Shown here piece by piece: positions 1 to 8,254 of a stretch of 64,000 bases of DNA. The notes under the pieces are model-generated. The model did not search any database and was not told where the DNA came from. It saw only the letters and a list, made by a program, of their open reading frames with translations. The stretch comes from Flavobacterium potami (GTDB lineage Bacteria > Bacteroidota > Bacteroidia > Flavobacteriales > Flavobacteriaceae). The stretch spans positions 1-64,000 of the forward strand of contig NZ_JAINUY010000007.1 in NCBI RefSeq assembly GCF_020026915.1, written 5' to 3'. The position numbers and the translations under genes were made by a program. The first letter of the stretch is position 1, and every line of letters starts with the position of its first letter.

Positions 1-450
1 CACCGGCAGGCAGCTACGACATCGAATACAAGATCTGTGAGATCACCAACCCATTGAACTGCGACAGTGCCATCTCGACACTTACGGTTGCCCCAGCGGT
101 AATCGATGCTGTTGCCGATGCACTTGGGACTATCAACGGAAATACAGGAGGCACGACCACGTTGTCGCTGATCAACAGTGATACATTGAACGCAGTGCAG
201 GCTGTAATCGGAAGCAATCCTGGTCAGGTTAAGATCGAGGGAGTGAACCTTCCGACAGGCATCAGCATCGCCAACGACGGAAAAGTGGTTGTTGCGCCGA
301 ATACACCGGCAGGCAGCTACGACATCGAATACAAGATCTGTGAGATCACCAACCCATTGAACTGCGACAGTGCCATCTCGACACTTACGGTTGCCCCAGC
401 GGTAATCGATGCTGTTGCCGATGCACTTGGAACAATCAACGGAAATACAG
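1..450 (+). repeat. 303-bp direct repeat within the adhesin, G+C-richer block
   Basis: The sequence from position 1 recurs from position 304 with the same reading frame (303 bp, 101 residues), essentially identical through about position 430. The copy at the left edge is incomplete, so the array probably continues outside the window. Confidence 0.9.
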
Positions 451-3400
451 GAGGCACAACTACAATATCGCTTATTACTAATGACACCTTGAATGGTAAT
501 CCAATAGTTATTGGAACAGCACCAGGTGAAGTAAGTTTTACAATTGTTGGAACGCTTCCGGCAGGATTAACATTAAATGCAGATTATACTATTACTGTTG
601 CGCCAAATACGCCGGCAGCAAATTATAATGTGGAATATAGAATTTGTGAGAATACAAATCCGACAAACTGTGATTCAGTAGCTATTCTGGTTCCTGTAAC
701 AGTTGGAGATTTAGTTGCAAATCCTGATGCGGTAGCGTCAGTTATAGGATCAAATACGCCTCAGACATTAGTAAATGTTTTAGATAACGATACTAAAAAC
801 GGAGCTAAATTAGACCCATCAGATGTTACATTGTCAGTTTCAACACCTGATCCAAAAGGGTATTTGACATTAAATCCAGACGGAACAGTAACATTAGGGG
901 CTAATCCTCCAGCAGGAGATTACGAATTGACCTATACGATCTGTGAGAAATTAAATGCAGGAAACTGTAAATCAAACACAGTTACCGTAACAGTTGATTT
1001 ACCGGTTATTGATGCAGTTGTTGATTCTATAACTCCAATCAACGGAAGTACTGGAGGGACAACAGTTTCATTAACAGATAACGATAAATTAAACGGGAAT
1101 CCGGTTGTTCTTGGAACTAATCCTGGTGAAGTTACCCTTAATATAGTTGGAACGCTTCCGGCAGGATTAACCTTAAATGTAGACGGAACAATTACTGTTG
1201 CGCCAAATACGCCAGCAGCAAATTATAATGTGGAGTATAGAATTTGTGAGAATACAAATCCTACAAACTGTGATTCAGTTATTACAGTCGTTACAGTTAC
1301 AAGTGGAAATTTAATTGCAAATCTAGACTCGTTCTCATCCGTAATAGGGTCGACTACATCTAAGACATTAGGAAATATTTTTACAAATGATACCAAAAAT
1401 GGAAACCCATTGGTACCATCTGACGTAAATATGACGGTGACGGTTTCTGATCCGAAAGGATACTTGACGATAAACCCTGACGGAACGGTTGTTCTGGGAG
1501 CAAATCCACCGGCTGGAATCTATGAGTTGACGTATGAAATCTGCGAGAAGCTGAATCCAAACAACTGCAGTTCGAATACGGTTCGTGTGGTAATCGACAT
1601 GCCGGTAATTGATGCGGTTGGAGAAACGCTTGTTCCTTCAATCAACGGAAGTGTTGGCGGAACAACGACAGATTCAGTAATCGCTGGAGATACCTTGAAC
1701 GGAGTTCAGGTGGTAATCGGAACGAACCCAGGTCAGGTTAAACTGACGGGAGTAAACGTACCTTCAGGATTGACACTGAATGCAGACGGAACGATAACAG
1801 TTGTGCCTAACACGCCATCAGGAATCTATGATGTTGAATACAGCATCTGCGAGATCACCAATCCATCGAACTGTGATACTGCGATTACGAAAGTTGCGGT
1901 AAACAACGGAACATTGGTTGCAAATCTGGACTCATTCCCATCCGTAACAGGATCGAATGCATCTCAGACATTAGGAAACATTTTTACAAATGACACCAAA
2001 AACGGAAACCAATTAGTACCATCAGACGTAAATATGACAGTGACGGTTTCTGATCCGAAAGGATACTTGACTATAAACCCTGACGGAACGGTTGTTCTTG
2101 GAGCAAATCCGCCTGCAGGAATCTATGAGTTGACGTACGAGATCTGCGAGAAGCTGAATCCAAACAACTGCAGTTCGAATACGGTTCGTGTGGTAATCGA
2201 CATGCCAGTAATTGACGCGGTTGGAGAAACACTTGTTCCTTCAATCAACGGAAGTGTTGGCGGAACGACGACAGATTCGGTAATCGCTGGAGATACCTTG
2301 AACGGAGTTCAGGTGGTAATCGGAACGAACCCAGGTCAGGTTAAACTGACGGGAGTAAACGTACCTTCAGGATTGACACTGAATGCGGACGGAACGATAA
2401 CAGTTGCGCCTAACACGCCATCAGGAATCTATGATGTTGAATACAGCATCTGCGAGATCACCAATCCATCGAACTGTGATACTGCGATTACGAAAGTTGC
2501 GGTAAACAACGGAACATTGGTTGCAAATCTGGACTCATTCCCATCCGTAACAGGATCGAATGCATCTCAGACATTAGGAAACATTTTTACAAATGATACC
2601 AAAAACGGAAACCCGTTGGTGCCATCAGACGTAAATATGACGGTGACGGTTTCTGATCCGAAAGGATACTTGACGATAAACCCTGACGGAACGGTTGTTC
2701 TGGGAGCAAATCCACCGGCTGGAGTTTATGAGTTGACATACGAGATCTGCGAGAAGCTGAATCCAAACAACTGCAGTTCGAATACGGTTCGCGTGACAAT
2801 CGACATGCCTGTAATTGACGCGGTTGGAGAAACGCTTGTTCCTTCAATCAACGGAAGTGTTGGCGGAACAACGACAGATTCAGTAATCGCTGGAGATACC
2901 TTGAACGGAGTTCAGGTGGTAATCGGAACGAACCCTGGACAGGTTAAACTGACGGGAGTAAACGTACCTTCAGGATTGACACTGAATGCGGACGGAACGA
3001 TAACAGTTGCGCCTAACACGCCATCAGGAATCTACGATGTTGAATACAGCATCTGCGAGATCACCAATCCATCGAACTGTGATACGGCGATTACAAAAGT
3101 TGCGGTAAACAACGGAACATTGGTTGCAAATACGGACACATTCCCATCCGTAACAGGATCGAATACGTCTCAGACATTAGGAAATATTTTCACAAATGAC
3201 ACCAAAAATGGAAACCCGTTGGTACCATCAGACGTAAATATGACGGTAACGGTTTCTGATCCGAAAGGATACTTGACTATAAACCCTGACGGAACAGTTG
3301 TTCTGGGAGCAAATCCGCCTGCAGGAATCTATGAGTTGACTTACGAAATCTGCGAGAAGCTGAATCCAAACAACTGTAGTTCGAATACGGTTAAAGTGGT

Positions 3401-4397
3401 AGTGAATGGAAATCCAACTGCACCTTTAAATCAATTGATAACAAAAGACGATTTAAATGTGACTGCGGATGGTCTTAATGGAATGCTTGAATTTGTGAAT
3501 GTTTTAGATAATGACCTTCTAAACGGATTGCCAATAAATCCTGCAGATGTTGTAATCTCGAATACACCACAAAGTCCATATTTCGAATTTAATTCGAACG
3601 GTACAGTAAATGTTAAACCAAATACTCCTGGAGGAGATTATACTTTGGTGTATCAAGTATGTTTAAAAGCAGATCCAAATATTTGTAGTTCTTCAACATT
3701 ACAAGTTTTTGTTGAATCACCAAGTATCGCAATTGTGAAAAAAGCAGTATTCAATGATGAAAATAATAATGGAGTTGCAAATGCAGGAGAAACAATCACA
3801 TATAGTTTTACAGTAACCAATACAGGAAACGTTCCTTTAAGAAATATTGTAATAAGCGATCCGCTACCTGGAGTTGTAGTTTCTGGACAAGCAATTGATT
3901 TAGATGTTAATCAATCTGACAACACGAACTTTAGTGCGATTTACAAAATTACACAGAGTGATATCAATAAAGGTAGTGTGACAAATCAAGCCTCTGTTAA
4001 AGGAAGCACTGCAAAAGGAGTAATGGTTGAGGATATGTCTGATGATTCAGATGTTAGTGGAGATAAACCAACAATTATTAATTTAAATGGTTGTGAAATA
4101 AAAGTCTTCAATGCTTTCTCTCCAAATGGAGATAAGAAAAATGAAAGATTCTATATTCAAGGTTTAGAATGTTACCCTGATAATACAGTAGAAATTTACA
4201 ACCGTTGGGGAGTGTTAGTTTTTGATGTGAATGGGTACAATAATGAAGATAGAGCGTTTAGAGGTTATTCTGAAGGACGTTCGACGATGAAGCAATCGGA
4301 AGGATTACCTGTTGGAACTTATTTCTATATTCTTAAGTATAAAGACAGTGATTCTAATGTTCATGAAAAATCAGGTTATTTATACATCAACAAATAA
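1..4397 (+). CDS. Giant repetitive surface adhesin, SprB-like, T9SS type B substrate (5' end outside window)
   Basis: The frame is open to the left edge, so this is only the C-terminal ~1465 residues. It is built of ~100-residue Ig-like modules of two alternating kinds, each ending in a Y-x-I-C-E...N-P-x-N-C motif whose two cysteines could form a disulfide. A DUF11-like domain follows (about 3718-4070, with D-E-N-N-N-G and T-Y-S-F-T-V-T-N-T-G-N). The last ~95 residues are a type B gliding-type sorting domain: F-S-P-N-G-D, E-I-Y-N-R-W-G, P-V-G-T-Y-F-Y and a C-terminal G-Y-L-Y-I-N-K. Proteins with this tail cross the outer membrane through SprA and need a PorP/SprF partner, here the next gene. 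SprB of F. johnsoniae, a mobile gliding adhesin, has this design. Whether this one drives gliding or only adhesion cannot be told. Confidence 0.9.
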   Translation, partial: PAGSYDIEYKICEITNPLNCDSAISTLTVAPAVIDAVADALGTINGNTGGTTTLSLINSDTLNAVQAVIGSNPGQVKIEGVNLPTGISIANDGKVVVAPNTPAGSYDIEYKICEITNPLNCDSAISTLTVAPAVIDAVADALGTINGNTGGTTTISLITNDTLNGNPIVIGTAPGEVSFTIVGTLPAGLTLNADYTITVAPNTPAANYNVEYRICENTNPTNCDSVAILVPVTVGDLVANPDAVASVIGSNTPQTLVNVLDNDTKNGAKLDPSDVTLSVSTPDPKGYLTLNPDGTVTLGANPPAGDYELTYTICEKLNAGNCKSNTVTVTVDLPVIDAVVDSITPINGSTGGTTVSLTDNDKLNGNPVVLGTNPGEVTLNIVGTLPAGLTLNVDGTITVAPNTPAANYNVEYRICENTNPTNCDSVITVVTVTSGNLIANLDSFSSVIGSTTSKTLGNIFTNDTKNGNPLVPSDVNMTVTVSDPKGYLTINPDGTVVLGANPPAGIYELTYEICEKLNPNNCSSNTVRVVIDMPVIDAVGETLVPSINGSVGGTTTDSVIAGDTLNGVQVVIGTNPGQVKLTGVNVPSGLTLNADGTITVVPNTPSGIYDVEYSICEITNPSNCDTAITKVAVNNGTLVANLDSFPSVTGSNASQTLGNIFTNDTKNGNQLVPSDVNMTVTVSDPKGYLTINPDGTVVLGANPPAGIYELTYEICEKLNPNNCSSNTVRVVIDMPVIDAVGETLVPSINGSVGGTTTDSVIAGDTLNGVQVVIGTNPGQVKLTGVNVPSGLTLNADGTITVAPNTPSGIYDVEYSICEITNPSNCDTAITKVAVNNGTLVANLDSFPSVTGSNASQTLGNIFTNDTKNGNPLVPSDVNMTVTVSDPKGYLTINPDGTVVLGANPPAGVYELTYEICEKLNPNNCSSNTVRVTIDMPVIDAVGETLVPSINGSVGGTTTDSVIAGDTLNGVQVVIGTNPGQVKLTGVNVPSGLTLNADGTITVAPNTPSGIYDVEYSICEITNPSNCDTAITKVAVNNGTLVANTDTFPSVTGSNTSQTLGNIFTNDTKNGNPLVPSDVNMTVTVSDPKGYLTINPDGTVVLGANPPAGIYELTYEICEKLNPNNCSSNTVKVVVNGNPTAPLNQLITKDDLNVTADGLNGMLEFVNVLDNDLLNGLPINPADVVISNTPQSPYFEFNSNGTVNVKPNTPGGDYTLVYQVCLKADPNICSSSTLQVFVESPSIAIVKKAVFNDENNNGVANAGETITYSFTVTNTGNVPLRNIVISDPLPGVVVSGQAIDLDVNQSDNTNFSAIYKITQSDINKGSVTNQASVKGSTAKGVMVEDMSDDSDVSGDKPTIINLNGCEIKVFNAFSPNGDKKNERFYIQGLECYPDNTVEIYNRWGVLVFDVNGYNNEDRAFRGYSEGRSTMKQSEGLPVGTYFYILKYKDSDSNVHEKSGYLYINK
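1320..3405 (+). repeat. 603-bp higher-order tandem repeat in the adhesin gene
   Basis: The same sequence landmark (gacgtaaatatgac) lies at 1422, 2025, 2628 and 3231, an exact 603-bp step. Each 201-residue unit holds one module of each kind. Three full units and most of a fourth are present, differing by scattered, mostly synonymous changes. The block is richer in G+C than the DNA on either side within the same gene. Confidence 0.93.
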
Positions 4398-4404
4398 AAA
4401 TTAC

Positions 4405-4434
4405 AAACGGCTTAGATAGGCTAGGCCGTTTTTA
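4405..4434 (+). terminator. Hairpin with T-run between adhesin and porP
   Basis: An 11-bp stem (4405-4415 with 4421-4431, one G-T pair) with a 5-nt loop is followed by T residues. It lies 8 bp after the adhesin stop and 12 bp before the next start, so it may attenuate rather than fully separate the two genes. Confidence 0.6.
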
Positions 4435-4446
4435 AAAATTCTTATA

Positions 4447-5352
4447 ATGAAAAAATTAGGTTTAATTTTCATGTTTTTTACAATTGTGTGTTCAGCGCAG
4501 CAAGATGCTCAATACACGCAATACATGTATAATACCATTGCGATAAACCCTGCTTATGCTGGTTCAAGAGGTGTTATGAGTGTTTTTGGTTTGTATCGTA
4601 CACAATGGATTGGTCTTGATGGTGCACCTAGAACGAGTACTTTTTCTGTAAACACTCCATTGGACAATTCTAAATTAGGATTAGGAGCAACATTGGTAAA
4701 TGATAAAATTGGACCAACAAATGAAAATACATTATCGGTAGATTTATCGTATAGTATTGAAACTGGAGCTTTCTCCAGCCTTTCGTTTGGTCTTAAAGGA
4801 ACAGCAAATCTTTTTAATGTTGATATAAATAAACTGAGTTACGAAGATCAAAATGATGAACAATTTCAGGATTTTAGAAATAAATTTGCACCAAATGTTG
4901 GAGCAGGGGTCTATTGGCATTCTGATAAAGCTTACCTTGGATTATCTATTCCAAATTTCATTGAAACGAAAAGATACGATGATAATGATGTAGCAATTTT
5001 CAAAGACAAAATCAATTATTATTTTATGGCAGGTTATGTTTTTGATGTCAATTATTACCTAAAATTTAAACCGGCATTATTGACTAAAATGGTCGAAGGA
5101 GCACCGCTTCAGGTCGATCTTTCAGGTAACTTTATTATCAACGAAAAATTTACTGCAGGTCTTGCCTATCGTTGGAGTGCTTCAGTAAGTGCAATGGCAG
5201 GTTTTCAGGTTTCAGAACGTTTATATATAGGTTACGGATATGATCATGAAACAACAAGATTAAGAAGGTTCAATTCAGGTTCGCACGAGATTTTCCTTCG
5301 TTTTGAGTTTTTCAATAATTATAATAAAATGATATCTCCAAGATTCTTCTAA
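4447..5352 (+). CDS. PorP/SprF family type IX secretion outer-membrane protein
   Basis: This 301-residue protein has a signal peptide (cleavage near C-S-A-Q-Q) and the family's N-terminal signature: Q-Y-T-Q-Y-M-Y-N, then N-P-A-Y-A-G-S. The rest looks like an outer-membrane beta-barrel. Family members are encoded directly after a type B sorting-domain substrate and are needed for its secretion or attachment, which is the arrangement here. It therefore most likely serves the adhesin just upstream. The gene is followed after 12 bp by the OmpA-family gene, probably in the same transcript. Family call is firm; dedication to the upstream adhesin is inferred from position. Confidence 0.9.
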   Translation: MKKLGLIFMFFTIVCSAQQDAQYTQYMYNTIAINPAYAGSRGVMSVFGLYRTQWIGLDGAPRTSTFSVNTPLDNSKLGLGATLVNDKIGPTNENTLSVDLSYSIETGAFSSLSFGLKGTANLFNVDINKLSYEDQNDEQFQDFRNKFAPNVGAGVYWHSDKAYLGLSIPNFIETKRYDDNDVAIFKDKINYYFMAGYVFDVNYYLKFKPALLTKMVEGAPLQVDLSGNFIINEKFTAGLAYRWSASVSAMAGFQVSERLYIGYGYDHETTRLRRFNSGSHEIFLRFEFFNNYNKMISPRFF

Positions 5353-5364
5353 ATAAATGCCAAT

Positions 5365-7407
5365 ATGAAAATCAATAAACTAGGTTTTACTATTTTAGTA
5401 TTGTGCTTCTTTTTCAATTTAAATGCACAGACAAAAAAGGTAAGCAAAGACGAAAAAGTTAAAAAGAAATACGTACAACTGATAAAGAAAGCTGATAAAA
5501 AATACGACGATTATGCCTATGTTGATGCTATAAAAGCATATAAGCGAATAGTAAAAAAGGGAAGTTATGATGAAAAGGTAGTTCAGCGACTTGCTAATTC
5601 GTATTATTTTACAGCCGATTTAAGAAATGCCGAAAAGTGGTACGAAACGTTATTCAAAATCAATAAAGAACAATTACCAGAGTATTTGTATCGATATGCA
5701 CAATCTCTCAAGTCTGTTGGACATTATGAAAAAGCAGATGAAATTTTGCAAATTTTCAATCAAAAGGCAGCTTCAGAAAACAGAGCAACTTTAGTAAGAA
5801 ATGAGAAAAATTATCTAGCAGAAATTAAATCCAATTCTGGACGTTTTGAAATTGGAGATGCCGGAGTTAATTCTGATTTTTCAGATTATGGCGGAACGGT
5901 CTATGACAACAAAATTATTTTTACTTCTGCAAGAGATACTGGAGGAGTAGCTAAAACAAGTTTTAAATGGACCAATAAATCATTCTCTAAATTTTATACA
6001 GCAGATTTATTGCCTGACGGAAGCGTAGGAAAGGTAAAAACTTTTCATAAAAAAGGACACGGAAAATACAATGAATCGTCTCCGATCTTCACAAAAGACG
6101 GCCGAACAATGTACTTTACCAGAAACAATTTTACAGATGGAAAAAGAGGTGAGAACAGTAAAAACGTAACACTTTTAAAATTATATAAAGCGGAATTGGT
6201 TAATGGTGAATGGAAAAATGTAAAAGAACTTCCTTTTAACAGTAATCAATATAGTACAGCACATCCTGCTTTAAGCCCGGATGAGAAAACATTATATTTT
6301 GCATCAGATATGCCGGGTACTTTAGGTCAATCTGATATTTATAAAGTAACGATAAATCCAGATGGAAGTTTTGGAACACCTCAAAATTTAGGACCTGTTA
6401 TTAATACCGAAGGAAGAGAAACATTTCCATTTATTTCAGGAGATAACGAATTGTATTATTCTACAGACGGACGTCCTGGTTTAGGAGGATTGGACGTTTA
6501 TGTTGCCAAAATAAATGAAGACGGAACTTTGGATGATGTTCAAAATGTTGGACAACCTGTAAATGGTAAACAAGACGATTTTGCTTTCACAATCGACAGC
6601 AAAAACAGAAACGGATTTTTCTCTTCAAACCGTGAAAATGCACATGGACTTGATAATATTTACCGTTTTACAGAAACAAAAAAACTGGTTTGCGAACAGG
6701 AACTTGCGGGAATTGTAACAGATGCTGAATCTAACGAAATTGTAGCAAATGCTTCTCTTATTTTGTTTGATGAAAATTTCAATACGTTACAAACCATTGT
6801 TTCAGACGAAAAAGGAAACTATACTTTTTCTAAAGTCAAATGTGGAAAAACATACGCAATCAGAATTACCAAAGAAGGTTTTAATCGAAAAGATGTTTCG
6901 ATTACTTTAAAGAAAGAAAATGGTAAAACAGAACTGCCAATTGCATTGCAAAAAAATATTAAACCGATTGAAACAAAACAAATCGCAGTTAATAAAGTAA
7001 TGGTTAAACCAATAAAAATTGCAAATATTAATATTGGGTCAGATTTGGTGAAATTGCTTCATATTCCGATGAACTTTTTTGATCTTGGAAAATCAACAAT
7101 CAAAAAATCATCAGAACCACAGTTATTAAAAGTTGTTGGAGCTTTAAATCAGTATCCAAAATTAACTTTGGATATTCGTTCGCATACAGACAGCCGTTCG
7201 TCTTCAGAAAGCAATCAGATTTTATCAGACAAAAGAGCTCAGTCTACAAGAGATTGGTTAATAAGCAAAGGAGTTGATCCAAACAGGTTAACAGCCAAAG
7301 GTTATGGAGAAACCCAATTAACCAACAAATGCGCTGATGGTGTAAAATGTACAGAACAACAACATCAGCAAAATAGACGAAGCGAATTTATTGTTGTAAC
7401 CATGTAA
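5365..7407 (+). CDS. OmpA-family protein with TPR, PD40 propeller and carboxypeptidase-regulatory-like domains (PorE-like)
   Basis: The 680-residue protein has a signal peptide (ending N-L-N-A-Q), a basic region, TPR-like helices (about 30-150), PD40/WD40-like propeller repeats (about 160-430, with P-I-F-T-K-D-G-R and H-P-A-L-S-P-D-E), a carboxypeptidase-regulatory-like beta-sandwich (about 445-525), and an OmpA C-terminal peptidoglycan-binding domain (about 560-680, with D-I-R-S-H-T-D-S-R and N-R-R-S-E-F). This is the domain order described for PorE of Porphyromonas gingivalis, a periplasmic component tying the type IX machinery to peptidoglycan. Position after a PorP/SprF gene suggests it anchors this adhesin's complex. 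Several paralogues usually exist per genome, so it need not be the core PorE. Confidence 0.87.
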   Translation: MKINKLGFTILVLCFFFNLNAQTKKVSKDEKVKKKYVQLIKKADKKYDDYAYVDAIKAYKRIVKKGSYDEKVVQRLANSYYFTADLRNAEKWYETLFKINKEQLPEYLYRYAQSLKSVGHYEKADEILQIFNQKAASENRATLVRNEKNYLAEIKSNSGRFEIGDAGVNSDFSDYGGTVYDNKIIFTSARDTGGVAKTSFKWTNKSFSKFYTADLLPDGSVGKVKTFHKKGHGKYNESSPIFTKDGRTMYFTRNNFTDGKRGENSKNVTLLKLYKAELVNGEWKNVKELPFNSNQYSTAHPALSPDEKTLYFASDMPGTLGQSDIYKVTINPDGSFGTPQNLGPVINTEGRETFPFISGDNELYYSTDGRPGLGGLDVYVAKINEDGTLDDVQNVGQPVNGKQDDFAFTIDSKNRNGFFSSNRENAHGLDNIYRFTETKKLVCEQELAGIVTDAESNEIVANASLILFDENFNTLQTIVSDEKGNYTFSKVKCGKTYAIRITKEGFNRKDVSITLKKENGKTELPIALQKNIKPIETKQIAVNKVMVKPIKIANINIGSDLVKLLHIPMNFFDLGKSTIKKSSEPQLLKVVGALNQYPKLTLDIRSHTDSRSSSESNQILSDKRAQSTRDWLISKGVDPNRLTAKGYGETQLTNKCADGVKCTEQQHQQNRRSEFIVVTM

Positions 7408-7429
7408 ATTAGAATTTTTTTTTAAATAC

Positions 7430-7472
7430 AAAACCTCTTTTCTAAATTTTAGAAAAGGGGTTTTGGTTTTTT
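7430..7472 (+). terminator. Terminator after the adhesin-porP-ompA cluster
   Basis: A 15-bp stem (7430-7444 with 7450-7464, one G-T pair) and 5-nt loop are followed by T-rich sequence. The ~200 bp from here to the CBS gene are AT-rich with no other gene; I see no clear promoter there. Confidence 0.85.
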
Positions 7473-7673
7473 ATAATAATAGGATAAAAGTTAAAAATTC
7501 TAATTTTATTCAAAAAACAATTCCAAACGATTTCATTCTTTACACTATAATTTTTAAAATATAGGTTTTGGTTTATTATGTTTAAAATGAATTAGTTATG
7601 TTTTAAAAAAACGTTTTCGCTGTAGATTGTGTTTGTTTTTATTATAACTTTATAAATCTAAAAAATTTTCATT

Positions 7674-8099
7674 ATGACTGTAGATCAAATACTTAAAGCA
7701 AAAGGAAGAAATGTTTATTCTATTTTCTCTAATTTAACGGTTTATGATGCGTTAAAAGTAATGGGAGAAAAGAATATTGGAGCAATTTTAATTATTGATG
7801 ACAATGTTTTAAAAGGGATATTATCCGAAAGAGACTATGCTCGTAAAATTGTTCTGAAGGATAAATCTTCTAAAGAAACTCTTGTTCATGAGATTATGGA
7901 AAGTAATGTTTTTACAGTGACCCTTTCAGATAATCTAGAAGACTGTATGCAGCTTATGAGTGAAAAAAGAATAAGACACCTGCCAGTTGTAGAAGGAGAA
8001 ACAGTGGTTGGAATAATTTCAATTAGTGATGTAGTGAAGGCAATTATAGAAACTCAAAAAGATACGATACAGCATCTGAATTCCTATATTTCTCAATAA
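7674..8099 (+). CDS. Tandem CBS-domain protein
   Basis: This 141-residue soluble protein consists of two CBS motifs (about 9-62 and 73-132), with characteristic G-A-I-L-I-I-D-D, G-I-L-S-E-R-D-Y, R-H-L-P-V-V-E and G-I-I-S-I-S-D-V. A CBS pair binds adenosyl nucleotides and usually senses energy state; as a stand-alone protein its partner is unknown. It is a single-gene unit with terminators on both sides. Position before the malic enzyme gene is suggestive but the two are separately transcribed. Confidence 0.88.
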   Translation: MTVDQILKAKGRNVYSIFSNLTVYDALKVMGEKNIGAILIIDDNVLKGILSERDYARKIVLKDKSSKETLVHEIMESNVFTVTLSDNLEDCMQLMSEKRIRHLPVVEGETVVGIISISDVVKAIIETQKDTIQHLNSYISQ

Positions 8100-8129
8100 A
8101 CAGCTCATAAAAACGATAAAAATTTAAAA

Positions 8130-8158
8130 CAAGTCCAATTTCTGTTGGACTTTTTTTA
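8130..8158 (+). terminator. Terminator of the CBS gene
   Basis: A 7-bp stem (8132-8138 with 8145-8151), 6-nt loop and T-run follow the CBS stop by about 30 bp. Confidence 0.85.
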
Positions 8159-8160
8159 TT

Positions 8161-8209
8161 TCTGAAAATGGATTTTCAGAAAAGAAAATGCTAAAAAGAT
8201 GCCTTTTTA
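8161..8209. promoter_or_regulatory. Two inverted repeats upstream of maeB, possible operator
   Basis: A perfect 9-2-9 inverted repeat occupies 8161-8180 (tctgaaaat, gg, attttcaga). A second 7-4-7 inverted repeat lies at 8192-8209. Neither is followed by a T-run in the sense direction. They sit just before the -7 element of maeB, so a regulator-binding role is possible but inferred. Confidence 0.4.
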
Positions 8210-8221
8210 AAACTAGACTTA

Positions 8222-8229
8222 TATCTTTG
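8222..8229 (+). promoter_or_regulatory. maeB promoter -7 element (TATCTTTG)
   Basis: Perfect match to the Bacteroidota -7 consensus TAnnTTTG, 25 bp before the start codon. No TTG is seen at the -33 distance. Confidence 0.6.
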
Positions 8230-8254
8230 TAAGCTAGAATAAAAGCTAAAAATA

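Noticed and set aside
1381..2847. Minus-strand open frames of 86 residues at 1381-1641 and 2587-2847
   Set aside because: They are nearly the same sequence because they lie antisense to copies of the 603-bp adhesin repeat; no start context or homology.
1..3405. Possible CRISPR array
   Set aside because: Repeat units are hundreds of bases long, continuous and in frame with a protein; no short repeats with unique spacers.
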